Source: Methanospirillum lacunae
GTDB taxonomy: Archaea > Halobacteriota > Methanomicrobia > Methanomicrobiales > Methanospirillaceae
DNA: 64,000 bases
Direction: 5' to 3' (one strand)
NCBI RefSeq assembly: GCF_046195335.1
Contig: NZ_CP176093.1
Shown here: in pieces, positions 1 through 7,595 of the stretch
Position numbering within the stretch: the stretch's first letter is position 1
Layout: the number at the start of each line of letters is the position of its first letter
Made by a program: the position numbers and the translations under genes
Notes under the pieces: generated by a model
Told to the model about the DNA's origin: nothing
Databases searched by the model: none
Seen by the model: the letters and a program-made list of their open reading frames with translations, nothing else

Positions 1-156
1 AAGATATGCATGAAAAACACATTTTGGAATATGTTAAATAGATCCATATTTATATGCATTCTGGAATAAAGAACAGAATTAAGGATATTTGTTCTGATAT
101 TAAATAGTGGGATATAAGATATTCTCATGAGAGAATTGTCAAAAATGTATCCCCTG

Positions 157-351
157 TTATTTCTTACTAATTATCTGACGTTTATCTACGTCCACACCAT
201 AATAATTTGGATTTTCCAGTAGATCGAGTGCATTAATCTTCATATCAATAAGTTCAGCATAATTAAATGATACGAATTCTCGGGCAGCCATACCTCCATA
301 ATATAATGCAAGTCCATTTTCCATTCGTTTTACATCAGTTATTTCTTTCAT
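157..351 (-). CDS. Small hypothetical protein (64 aa)
   Basis: I do not recognise the family. The protein is charged and soluble, with no membrane segment or cysteine motif. A GGAGTG ribosome-binding site lies about 8 bases before the ATG, which supports real translation in spite of the short length. It is transcribed divergently from the condensation-domain gene that follows. No function can be assigned. Confidence 0.6.
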   Translation of the reverse strand: MKEITDVKRMENGLALYYGGMAAREFVSFNYAELIDMKINALDLLENPNYYGVDVDKRQIISKK

Positions 352-533
352 TATTGATTACACTCCACGTTACCTTTTACTTTTTTTTACCTTCTTACGA
401 ATTCAACTATCATCCTTTTCTTTGTATATACAAATCTTTTTCCCTTCTTTACTGTGGAAGTTACAAATATTTGAAATATATAATGAAACATTTGTTACAA
501 ATATGTAGCACTGAGATTTTAAAGAGCAATTAC

Positions 534-1892
534 ATGAATACGATGATACCAAACCATTCTCATGATACTCTTCAAAATGAACGATATCCGGTAAATCCAT
601 TTGATCTTTCGACAGACCTCTTTTGCACATTCTCTAATCAGATTATTCACATGGTGATCCATCTCGATGGTCAGGTACGATTTGATCTCTTAGAAAAAGC
701 AGTAGAAATGGCATCTTTAGCAGAACCTATTACCAGATGTAGAATTATCAGAGATCAGAATACTCTCTTCTGGCAGGAATGTTCGGATTTTTATGTTCCA
801 GATCACATTCTTCTATTATCTTCCCGGACTCCTTTGAAACTTCTGTTTCAGGCTCTTTCCTATCCGCTTGATCCTTACCTTGGAAAACTATTTCAGATTA
901 TTCTGTTAGAGAATTCGGCCAAAACAGGAGACATTGTTGTTATCAATGTTCATCACATCGTAATGGATGCTCGCGGTCTCAAAGATTTTGTTGAACTTAT
1001 AATAAGGTGTTATAATGATTATCAGTCCGGATTCTTGACTGAAATTCCCATAACTCCAATCCAATCTCATCAATTACCACGTGTTACAACCTTCATTACG
1101 GAAAAAAATCCGATAGAAACTCCAAAACCTCCAATTGGCTGGTCTTCCCCAATATCAGTTCCGTTGCAGTCCCTTCATGCAGAGAAGTATCGGTATTCTA
1201 TAATGATGTTTCATCCAGACCGGACAGAAATTATCCAAAAAACTCGACGAAAATGGGGCATTACCGTGAATGATTTTATGATTGCAGTCCTTGTACGTGC
1301 AATAGCCTCTGTACTCAATGAAAAATTAAAGGTAACAATCCCATTATATACTACCATTGATCTCCGGAGATATCTTCAAATCATACCCAGAAGATCTCTG
1401 GTTAATGTCTCAACCTCATTTGAAATCAGAATCCCCTTAAACCCTGTGGAATCTATTGAGGATACCGGAAAAAGAATCCATGTCCTGATGAATGAGATAA
1501 AATCCAGAAGGTCAGGACTTTATGAGATGGTTGAAAGCGAGATCCTTTTCGATTCTGGATATACAGCTGCCCAGAAGCTTATCAACTCTGTGTGGAACAA
1601 CATTAAGGAGGGTAAAAGTAAAACTACTATATTCTCAAATACGGGCATCATCAATCGTGAACAGGTGAATCCAGGTGAACTATCAGTCCGCAATGCCTAT
1701 ATTCTTCCAAGTTTTTTTCAACCTCCGGGTTTTTTCTTTCTCCTCTCTACGTTTGAGGATATTATGACATTATCTGCCAGTTACGCAATATCTGCATATG
1801 ATCCGGATCTGGTAAACAGAATGTTTCATTACATTGACCGTGATATTCCTGGTTTTACCAAGTTTCCAGGAGAATATAAGATTATTGAATAA
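534..1892 (+). CDS. Stand-alone condensation-domain acyltransferase-like protein
   Basis: A single condensation-type (chloramphenicol acetyltransferase-fold) protein of 452 aa. Residues 140-148 read HHIVMDARG, matching the catalytic HHxxxD motif; His141 would be the general base. Further family marks are the VNDFMIAVLVRA helix and the DLRRYL motif in the second half. Members join an acyl or peptidyl donor to an amine or alcohol (NRPS condensation domains, PapA-type or wax-ester acyltransferases). No carrier or adenylation domain is fused and none is nearby, so the substrate is unknown. The open frame extends upstream to 267, but that part encodes low-complexity hydrophobic sequence. I chose the ATG at 534; ATGs at 483 and 543 are alternatives and no ribosome site is decisive. 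Confidence 0.75.
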   Translation: MNTMIPNHSHDTLQNERYPVNPFDLSTDLFCTFSNQIIHMVIHLDGQVRFDLLEKAVEMASLAEPITRCRIIRDQNTLFWQECSDFYVPDHILLLSSRTPLKLLFQALSYPLDPYLGKLFQIILLENSAKTGDIVVINVHHIVMDARGLKDFVELIIRCYNDYQSGFLTEIPITPIQSHQLPRVTTFITEKNPIETPKPPIGWSSPISVPLQSLHAEKYRYSIMMFHPDRTEIIQKTRRKWGITVNDFMIAVLVRAIASVLNEKLKVTIPLYTTIDLRRYLQIIPRRSLVNVSTSFEIRIPLNPVESIEDTGKRIHVLMNEIKSRRSGLYEMVESEILFDSGYTAAQKLINSVWNNIKEGKSKTTIFSNTGIINREQVNPGELSVRNAYILPSFFQPPGFFFLLSTFEDIMTLSASYAISAYDPDLVNRMFHYIDRDIPGFTKFPGEYKIIE

Positions 1893-2513
1893 ATGAACAA
1901 TCTCATGTTTTAAGCGTTCGCATATTTGAAACCAATTGAATTACTCTGAAAGGGTATGAGAGATATTATAATTATTACTCATAGTTTCTAATCACTCACA
2001 TCCGGCATAATAAATCCAGATTTAGTTGTATAGCATTATGAAATAATAATCCGGACTTAATTTTTACCTATCCTAACATATGTGGTTTTCACATAAATCA
2101 ATCTGAAATTGAATATTTTGTTCAGACAGTAAGAGGGGATACAACGATACCAAATAGTACATATAATTATTTCTTAGAAAAACTGAATATACATTCAGAT
2201 TTGACACATACCAGAATATTAATGAATATTTTTTTATTAAAATCGAATTATAATTTTGAAAATGACTTGATGGTTTTCATCAAATTTTAATGATGAAAAA
2301 TATCGAGCTTTTCATGGTAAAATTGAGGATTAAAGAGAATCATATCATCTTATCACATAGCGGATTCATCTCTGTCCTATTGATGACCGGATTTATGTCG
2401 AAAATTTTTGATGATTATATTATCATTGTAATGATAGAGTTTATTTGCAAAATCAACAACTTCATAGATTATATCTCTTTTAATAGCAATAGTTATCTAA
2501 ATTAAATACCTAC
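1893..2513. other. AT-rich intergenic stretch without a convincing gene
   Basis: The 621 bases are very AT-rich. They contain one 71-codon open frame (2290-2505) with low-complexity hydrophobic content that I do not accept as a gene. A short inverted repeat, TTGATG-5-CATCAA, lies at 2267-2283. The end of the stretch should carry the promoter of the following regulator, but no TATA box stands out clearly from the AT background. Confidence 0.6.
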
Positions 2514-2894
2514 ATGTTTCTAGATCCGAATAATAATACTCAAAATACCATATCAATGAGACGAAATGTCTGGTGGCTGATTGCCGGGTCACGGGGAGGT
2601 GAAAACAGGGCACGTATAATTGAGACCCTTCATGAAAAACCCCTCAATGCACATCAACTCGCCGAAATTTTAAATCTAGACTACAAAACAATTCGTCATC
2701 ACCTGGATCTTCTCATCACAAACCAGATAGTAATACCTGAAGGATCCGGATATGGCAAAATTTTTTTTCTGACAGAGGTGTTCGATACTGAGTATAATGA
2801 GTTTATACAGATTCGTAGCAATCACAACGAACCATACACAAATGACAAAACAGAATCATGTGACGACCAAGAAAATAAAGATGAGAGGTTTTAA
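2514..2894 (+). CDS. ArsR-like winged-helix transcriptional regulator
   Basis: A 126-aa DNA-binding protein. Residues about 33-85 form a winged helix: RARIIETLHEKP, then LNAHQLAEILNLD as the recognition region, then YKTIRHHLDLL and a wing ending in FFLTEVF. This is the ArsR-like subgroup common in methanogens. No metal-binding cysteine pair is seen, so metal sensing is unlikely. The C-terminal 35 residues are polar and probably disordered. The gene ends 3 bases before a 4-TM membrane protein gene, so the two are almost certainly co-transcribed, and the membrane partner may control or be controlled by the regulator (inference). Confidence 0.85.
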   Translation: MFLDPNNNTQNTISMRRNVWWLIAGSRGGENRARIIETLHEKPLNAHQLAEILNLDYKTIRHHLDLLITNQIVIPEGSGYGKIFFLTEVFDTEYNEFIQIRSNHNEPYTNDKTESCDDQENKDERF

Positions 2895-2897
2895 CGA

Positions 2898-3323
2898 ATG
2901 GATAAAAAGGATTTTCTAATACTATTTGTCATTTTCATTATATTACTTGTACCAATTTTGTATCTTATTTGCTCCTTGTTCTTTCCTGATCTGTTGCCGT
3001 TGTTACCATTTTATCAGAAATTTGAGCATTTTATCAAAAAAGATCCCTATCTACCTGCAAAAACCTTTTTTACTCTGATAAATATTGGATTATTAATTCC
3101 TCTCATTGTTATTTATACAAAATTATACCGTAATATTCCGAACCGGTTTACATTAGGACTTATATTGATAATCGTATCGCTTCTTTTTAATGTAATAACT
3201 GCAAGTCCTTTTATGATACATCTTTTGGGATTGGTTTCATTCAGAGATGGGCCCTTTCAGTTTATTCCCACAATATTTACTACAATAGCCTTGATCTTGT
3301 TAGTCAGATTAAGTATTGAATAA
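2898..3323 (+). CDS. Four-TM membrane protein paired with the winged-helix regulator
   Basis: A 141-aa protein with four predicted membrane helices at about residues 7-29, 54-75, 84-104 and 117-139, and only short loops. I do not recognise a named family. A GAGAGG ribosome-binding site overlaps the end of the upstream regulator gene, and the gap is 3 bases, so translation of the two is probably coupled. The pairing of a cytoplasmic DNA-binding protein with a small helical-bundle membrane protein suggests a simple membrane-linked sensing pair. This is an inference from position only. Confidence 0.8.
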   Translation: MDKKDFLILFVIFIILLVPILYLICSLFFPDLLPLLPFYQKFEHFIKKDPYLPAKTFFTLINIGLLIPLIVIYTKLYRNIPNRFTLGLILIIVSLLFNVITASPFMIHLLGLVSFRDGPFQFIPTIFTTIALILLVRLSIE

Positions 3324-3457
3324 TTATTTGTAGTTTTTTTCTGATCATTCGCGTCAGAAGAAAATATCCTCTTAATTTGGGTGAGATTTGGGTCTAATTG
3401 AGAGGTGACTTTGGCATAATGGTTTTTTAATGAAGATATAATGTAGGGAGTGCAATG

Positions 3458-3474
3458 TGATGTCAATGATGTCA
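3458..3474 (+). repeat. Direct repeat TGATGTCA-A-TGATGTCA
   Basis: Two perfect copies of TGATGTCA separated by one A, a 9-base period, lie about 60 bases before the start of the exported repeat-protein gene and just upstream of its palindromic promoter region. A tandem site of this kind could bind a regulator. No known consensus is recognised. Confidence 0.4.
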
Positions 3475-3500
3475 CTTTTGCAAAGCATCACTGATTCGAA

Positions 3501-3522
3501 ATACCGGTTTTATAACCGGTAT
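3501..3522 (+). promoter_or_regulatory. Perfect inverted repeat containing a TATA-like core
   Basis: The arms ATACCGGTT (3501-3509) and AACCGGTAT (3514-3522) are perfect reverse complements around a TTAT centre. The centre reads TTTTATAA, a TATA-like box 20-25 bases before the ATG at 3535. It could be a TATA box inside an operator, giving a nearly leaderless transcript, or a hairpin in the leader. Confidence 0.5.
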
Positions 3523-3534
3523 GGGAAGTAGTTT

Positions 3535-3978
3535 ATGAAAGAATTCTTGATTGGGAGTCTCTTCACACTGGTAATCTTCACGACATTGTTGATATCTACC
3601 TGTGCTGCAGCTCCTGATGATCAGCAGACCGGTGGAGCACATTATGCTGATCATATGAAAGACACTCTGGCAAATCTTTCTGCAAAGGGCTATGATGTCT
3701 CTCAAATTCAGGCTGCTATAGACAAAGGAGATAACCAGGGTGCGTTTAAACTTTTAAACGACCTGTATGATCAACATCCTGAAGCACGACCGCCAATGTC
3801 CATGGACCGGATAAAGCAGACAGTTACAAACCTTACTGCTAAAGGGTTTGATGTTTCACAGATTCAGGCAGCAATTGACGGTGGGGATGCTGGTAAAGCA
3901 ACAACTGCTCTGAATGATTTCTGGAAAGCACATCCTGATGCAAGACCTGCACCAAGGGACCAGGCAAAAACTTCATAG
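3535..3978 (+). CDS. Exported two-repeat helical protein
   Basis: A 147-aa protein with a signal peptide (residues 1-25, cleavage near CAAA). The mature part is two tandem repeats of about 48 residues. Each carries the near-identical core (Y/F)DVSQIQAAID followed by a helix and HP(E/D)ARP. The repeats look like paired helices with a conserved Q-I-Q-A-A-I-D surface. The function is unknown; outward location is likely. GGGAAG before the ATG is a plausible ribosome site. A perfect palindrome and a direct repeat immediately upstream suggest that expression is tightly regulated. Confidence 0.8.
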   Translation: MKEFLIGSLFTLVIFTTLLISTCAAAPDDQQTGGAHYADHMKDTLANLSAKGYDVSQIQAAIDKGDNQGAFKLLNDLYDQHPEARPPMSMDRIKQTVTNLTAKGFDVSQIQAAIDGGDAGKATTALNDFWKAHPDARPAPRDQAKTS

Positions 3979-4198
3979 TTCTATATAACAAGAACATCCT
4001 TACAATCTTCAGCAAGGTATTCTCAGAAATAGAATACACACCTGCAGTATTATGATACCATAATACTGCATTTATCCAAAGAAATTTTCTTTCCTCTCTT
4101 GTGTCCAAAATCTCAGGACATTGGTGTTTCCGATTTTTTGGATAATTTTTTGCTAAAAAATCATCATGCTCAAATACTTCCACATCAGATATCCCCTT

Positions 4199-5506
4199 AT
4201 GAATTATCGGTATCTGGTCGGATTCATTTTCATGCTGATTATTGTCATCAGCTGTAATGGAATTTCAGGTGAAAAAACTCAGCCAGAAAAAAATATTTCA
4301 ACAGTCTCGGATCTTGTTCATTTTGTTGATGAAGCTGTTGTGTACAGTCAACGTGCAGGAAAAGATTCTGCACTCAAGGCTTTTGCAGATCCAAATGGAT
4401 CATTCACAAGAGGCGACGCATATATCTGGGCGTATGATTTTTCCGGAATAAACCTCGCTCATCCATTTCACCCTGAATACACAGGCAGCAACAAACTTTC
4501 GCTTGTCGACCCTGACGGTCTTCATATGATTCAATTGATGCAGGATACTGCATTAAATGGAAGTGGATTTGTATCATATAAATATGAAAATCCTCTGACA
4601 GGTAAGACTGAATCCAAACTTGCGTACGTAAAGCGAGTCGATGACTCCTGGTGGCTTGGTTCAGGTATCTATGGAGAAAATCTTTCAATTCCAGATACGA
4701 TTCCTGAATCTATAGGAACCTCACTAAGCACTACAGTTGATAATGCTGTCAGGTACGCTGAAAAGGTTGGAAAAGAAAAAGCAGTAGATGAATTCAATAA
4801 TCAAAGCGGATCATTTACCACGAATGATTCGTACATATTTGCTTTTGATCTAAACGGGACAACTCTTGCTCATCCGTTCCACCAGGATAAAATCGGAACA
4901 AATGAGTCTACTTTTACTGATGTAAATGGTGTCTCAATTGGTGGGGAAAAACTCACTGTTGCAAAAGAAGGTGGCGGATTCTGGTATTATGTCTTTGATA
5001 ATCCGGATATCGGAAACCAGCCTGAGTTCAAGGCATCATATATCAAAACAATAAATAATTCCTGGGTCGTTGGAACAGGTAGGTATCTCTCAGATATTCC
5101 GGTAAATTTTTCAGATGAAAACCGGGAAAAACTAGTAAATCAAGTTCACGATGCAGTATCATATGTCAATGAACACGGAAAGGATGCTGCAATTAAAGAA
5201 TTTAATAATCCAAACGGATCATTTTCAAATCCTGATATGTTTATTTTTGCTTTTGATCTGAATGGAACTTTACTAGCCAATCCTTATCTTCCCGGCCTGG
5301 TTGGAGAAAACCGTCTCAATGATCAGGATCCATATGGAAAATATCCGGTAAAGCAGTTGATTACTAATGCAGAACATGGAGGCGGATATACCTATTATTT
5401 CTTTTCTGACCCAGGATCTGATTATGACATCAGACTCAAACTAGGATATACAGAATTGGCAGGAAAAGATATGATCATTGGATCCGGGATTTTTCCCCGG
5501 ACATAA
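4199..5506 (+). CDS. Exported lipoprotein with three tandem Cache-like modules
   Basis: A 435-aa exported protein. The N-terminus has a hydrophobic segment ending in VISC, a possible lipobox. Three homologous modules of about 130 residues follow. Each has a helix (V-x-x-A-V-x-Y), a GKDxAxKEF segment, the strand (I/F)FAFDLNGTxLA(H/N)P, and ends with SWWLGSGIY, SWVVGTGRY or MIIGSGIF. This is the single-Cache type found as the sensor part of chemoreceptors and kinases. Here there is no second membrane helix and no HAMP, kinase or methyl-accepting domain, so it may bind small carboxylates or other ligands and hand them to a partner. The frame opens at 4166, but the ATG at 4199 puts the signal sequence at the N-terminus. 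Confidence 0.8.
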   Translation: MNYRYLVGFIFMLIIVISCNGISGEKTQPEKNISTVSDLVHFVDEAVVYSQRAGKDSALKAFADPNGSFTRGDAYIWAYDFSGINLAHPFHPEYTGSNKLSLVDPDGLHMIQLMQDTALNGSGFVSYKYENPLTGKTESKLAYVKRVDDSWWLGSGIYGENLSIPDTIPESIGTSLSTTVDNAVRYAEKVGKEKAVDEFNNQSGSFTTNDSYIFAFDLNGTTLAHPFHQDKIGTNESTFTDVNGVSIGGEKLTVAKEGGGFWYYVFDNPDIGNQPEFKASYIKTINNSWVVGTGRYLSDIPVNFSDENREKLVNQVHDAVSYVNEHGKDAAIKEFNNPNGSFSNPDMFIFAFDLNGTLLANPYLPGLVGENRLNDQDPYGKYPVKQLITNAEHGGGYTYYFFSDPGSDYDIRLKLGYTELAGKDMIIGSGIFPRT

Positions 5507-5539
5507 ATATCCTGTAACAAAAAAATAACAGGCAGGATC

Positions 5540-6001
5540 TCACAATTGATCCTGCGAGAGCCGGTATGTATACCAGCCAAGACGTGACCCACCTATTTTT
5601 TCGTAAAACTGAATTGATGGCTCATTCCATGTCAGCACCATCCAGTCCATTCTTCCACATCCCCTGACCTTTGCTTCATTTCTACAAAAATCAAATAGTT
5701 TTTTCCCATATCCATTTCCCCGGTATGACTCAAGAACAAAAATATCTTCAAGAAATAGGGTAGGTTTTGCAAGAAACGTTGAATAGGAAAAGAAGAAAGT
5801 TGCAAACCCGATTGGACTGCCTTGATATCTGGCTATATATGCTTCAAGCCGGGGATGAGAATCAAGGAGATCGTGCTTAAGTCTGGATTCTGCATCAACA
5901 TCTGGTGGAGTAAGATGTTCATACCTTGCTAATTCGCAGAGTAACTTAAAAAAATCAGAAAATGATTCTGATGTTACCTGTTCTATAGAGCACTCACTCA
6001 T
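5540..6001 (-). CDS. GNAT-family N-acetyltransferase
   Basis: A 153-aa single-domain acetyltransferase. The acetyl-CoA binding motif is clear: FLEDIFVLESYRGNGYGKKL around residues 83-102, with RGNGYG as the pyrophosphate loop. NEPSIQFYEKIGG near 126-138 is the usual motif B. The FLEDIFV and IGFATFFFSYSTF segments resemble diamine (spermidine/spermine) acetyltransferases, so a polyamine or small amine substrate is likely but not shown. An AAGGAGA ribosome site precedes the ATG. It is divergent from the DUF2115 gene. Confidence 0.88.
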   Translation of the reverse strand: MSECSIEQVTSESFSDFFKLLCELARYEHLTPPDVDAESRLKHDLLDSHPRLEAYIARYQGSPIGFATFFFSYSTFLAKPTLFLEDIFVLESYRGNGYGKKLFDFCRNEAKVRGCGRMDWMVLTWNEPSIQFYEKIGGSRLGWYTYRLSQDQL

Positions 6002-6062
6002 AAGCCTGTCTCCTTGTTATTTTTAGAAAAATGAGAAATCAAATTCAGGTTTCCATCTCCAT

Positions 6063-6079
6063 AACAGGTATTGCCTGTT
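6063..6079. promoter_or_regulatory. Short inverted repeat between divergent genes
   Basis: AACAGG-5-CCTGTT lies in the 298-base spacer between the acetyltransferase gene (minus strand) and the DUF2115 gene (plus strand). It could be an operator for the acetyltransferase. The arms are only six bases, so chance is possible. Confidence 0.25.
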
Positions 6080-6299
6080 TCTATTATGAAGTATGGCCTG
6101 ATTATGGTGTATAGATTAACTGTTGATTCCAAATACCAGGACTTTCGGGGATATTCGTTCAGATATATTTCACTGAAGTCCTTTCATAATTAAAACCCGG
6201 GGTTTCTTTTCAGATACTATGAAAGATATATAGATTCAGATAAAGAAATAACGTGCATAGTAGGGATTACTCTCAAAAGGATCTCTTCCAGGCAGGGTT

Positions 6300-6977
6300 A
6301 TGACTCGGTTTTCATTCTTATCACCACATGAGCGGGATACACCTTTCAACAAACCTATTGGAGAAATGTGCATAGATCTCGCAGCCATAAAAACCGTTGG
6401 TGAACTTGGAGCAAGCATTGCTGATATCGTACTTGCATATTCTCCACGCGATCTGGAACAGATGAGATGGAATTTTTCAGAAAAAATTAAGGATTATTCT
6501 CCGGACCTCAAAACGCGTCTCGAAGAAACTATTACCGGCCATCTTCATGGAACATTCCAGAAGATCCGTCTTATGAATCAACAGGGTATTTTCATAACTC
6601 TTATTGAACAACTTTCAGATACTTCATCTGATTACTGGATCATGGTCTCATCTCATTGTTCTCAGGATCAAAACAAAGAAAATCAGATCCGGTTTCTCAA
6701 ATTCTTGTTATCCGGGTTCTGCATGTTTGTTCTAAAAATTCCAGGGCATCCTGTTGGTATGCCTTTTCCAGGTGGAGATAAAGTGGATTTCATAGATGGC
6801 ACGTATTTTTGTCCGGTCAGAAACAAATCAAACGATGTTGATTCAGCATTATGTCCGTTCTGCCCTGCAGAGCAGACTCCTGAAATAGGGTATCTTAAAC
6901 CACCAGTGCATGCAAGCGAAAACAGAAAGCAGGAATATATAAAAAATTGTTACGATTATCACCATTTTAATGGATAA
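6300..6977 (+). CDS. UPF0305 / DUF2115 family protein
   Basis: A 225-aa protein of the archaeal DUF2115 (UPF0305) family, found mainly in methanogens and of unknown function. The family signature is in the C-terminal third: HPVGMPFPGGDKV, then YFCPVRNK, then ALCPFCPAEQTPE. The three conserved cysteines in the last two segments could bind metal. The N-terminal half is mostly helical. A GCAGGGTT sequence precedes the ATG. It stands alone, with no clear operon partner. Confidence 0.85.
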   Translation: MTRFSFLSPHERDTPFNKPIGEMCIDLAAIKTVGELGASIADIVLAYSPRDLEQMRWNFSEKIKDYSPDLKTRLEETITGHLHGTFQKIRLMNQQGIFITLIEQLSDTSSDYWIMVSSHCSQDQNKENQIRFLKFLLSGFCMFVLKIPGHPVGMPFPGGDKVDFIDGTYFCPVRNKSNDVDSALCPFCPAEQTPEIGYLKPPVHASENRKQEYIKNCYDYHHFNG

Positions 6978-7092
6978 GACATATTTTTCCAGAAAAACGT
7001 GATAAGATCTATTTCAGGAAATAAAGATTCATATATTTTGTAATCTTTTGCAACTAATCTCTGGTTGTAACATTTCTCATATTTTCGATCTT

Positions 7093-7109
7093 TTTCTCAA
7101 CTTGAGAAA
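7093..7109. promoter_or_regulatory. Operator candidate upstream of hxlR-type gene
   Basis: TTTCTCAA and TTGAGAAA form a perfect inverted repeat around a single C. It abuts the TATA-like AATATTATA at 7108-7116 and lies about 25 bases before the first ATG of the HxlR regulator. HxlR proteins bind short palindromes near their own promoters, so autoregulation is the simplest reading. Confidence 0.55.
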
Positions 7110-7130
7110 TATTATAGGCAATTGGTACCA

Positions 7131-7487
7131 ATGGAATATTTGCATACCAGTATGCCAAAAAAACGAATATATATCTGTTCAGTAGAGGCAGCAATGGATG
7201 TTATCGGAGGCAAGTGGAAACCACTCATATTGTGGAAAATAAAAGATAATCCACTTCGATTCGGAGAAATTCAAACGAAACTTCCAAATATTTCTCAAAA
7301 GATGCTGACTCGTCAGCTCAGGGCTCTTGAAGAAGATAACCTGGTCTCACGTACAGAATTTCCCGGTAAAATCCCTCATGTAGAGTACGCTCTGACAAGG
7401 CGGGGTGAAAGTGTCATACCACTCCTCATGTCTCTCAAAGACTGGGCTAGTGAAGAGTTAGCAGACCAGATACGTGAACCATTATAG
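7131..7487 (+). CDS. HxlR-family winged-helix regulator
   Basis: A small MarR/HxlR-type DNA-binding protein. The family signature C-x-V-E-A-x-x-D-V-I-G-G-K-W-K is complete near the N-terminus, followed by PLRFGEIQTKLPNISQKML (recognition helix) and the wing ending in VEYALTRRG. The single cysteine before VEAAMDVIGG is the redox or electrophile-sensing residue in several HxlR/HypR/YodB proteins. The frame could start with TTG at 7122, ATG at 7131 or ATG at 7152; 7152 would best match the short N-termini of the family. It lies 108 bases upstream of an aldo/keto reductase gene on the same strand, a likely target. Confidence 0.88.
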   Translation: MEYLHTSMPKKRIYICSVEAAMDVIGGKWKPLILWKIKDNPLRFGEIQTKLPNISQKMLTRQLRALEEDNLVSRTEFPGKIPHVEYALTRRGESVIPLLMSLKDWASEELADQIREPL

Positions 7488-7595
7488 GTATACTCTTTCT
7501 CACTGCCTTCATCATAACCGGCATATACTGACATTTTTGTCCCTGATTCTTATTTACCTCTACAAGATCTTTGTAATCTAAAGGCAGGTACAAAA

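Noticed and set aside
2290..2505. 71-codon open frame with ATG, preceded by a short inverted repeat
   Set aside because: Low-complexity Ile/Phe/Asn/Met-rich sequence as expected from random AT-rich DNA, with no ribosome site and no recognisable fold.
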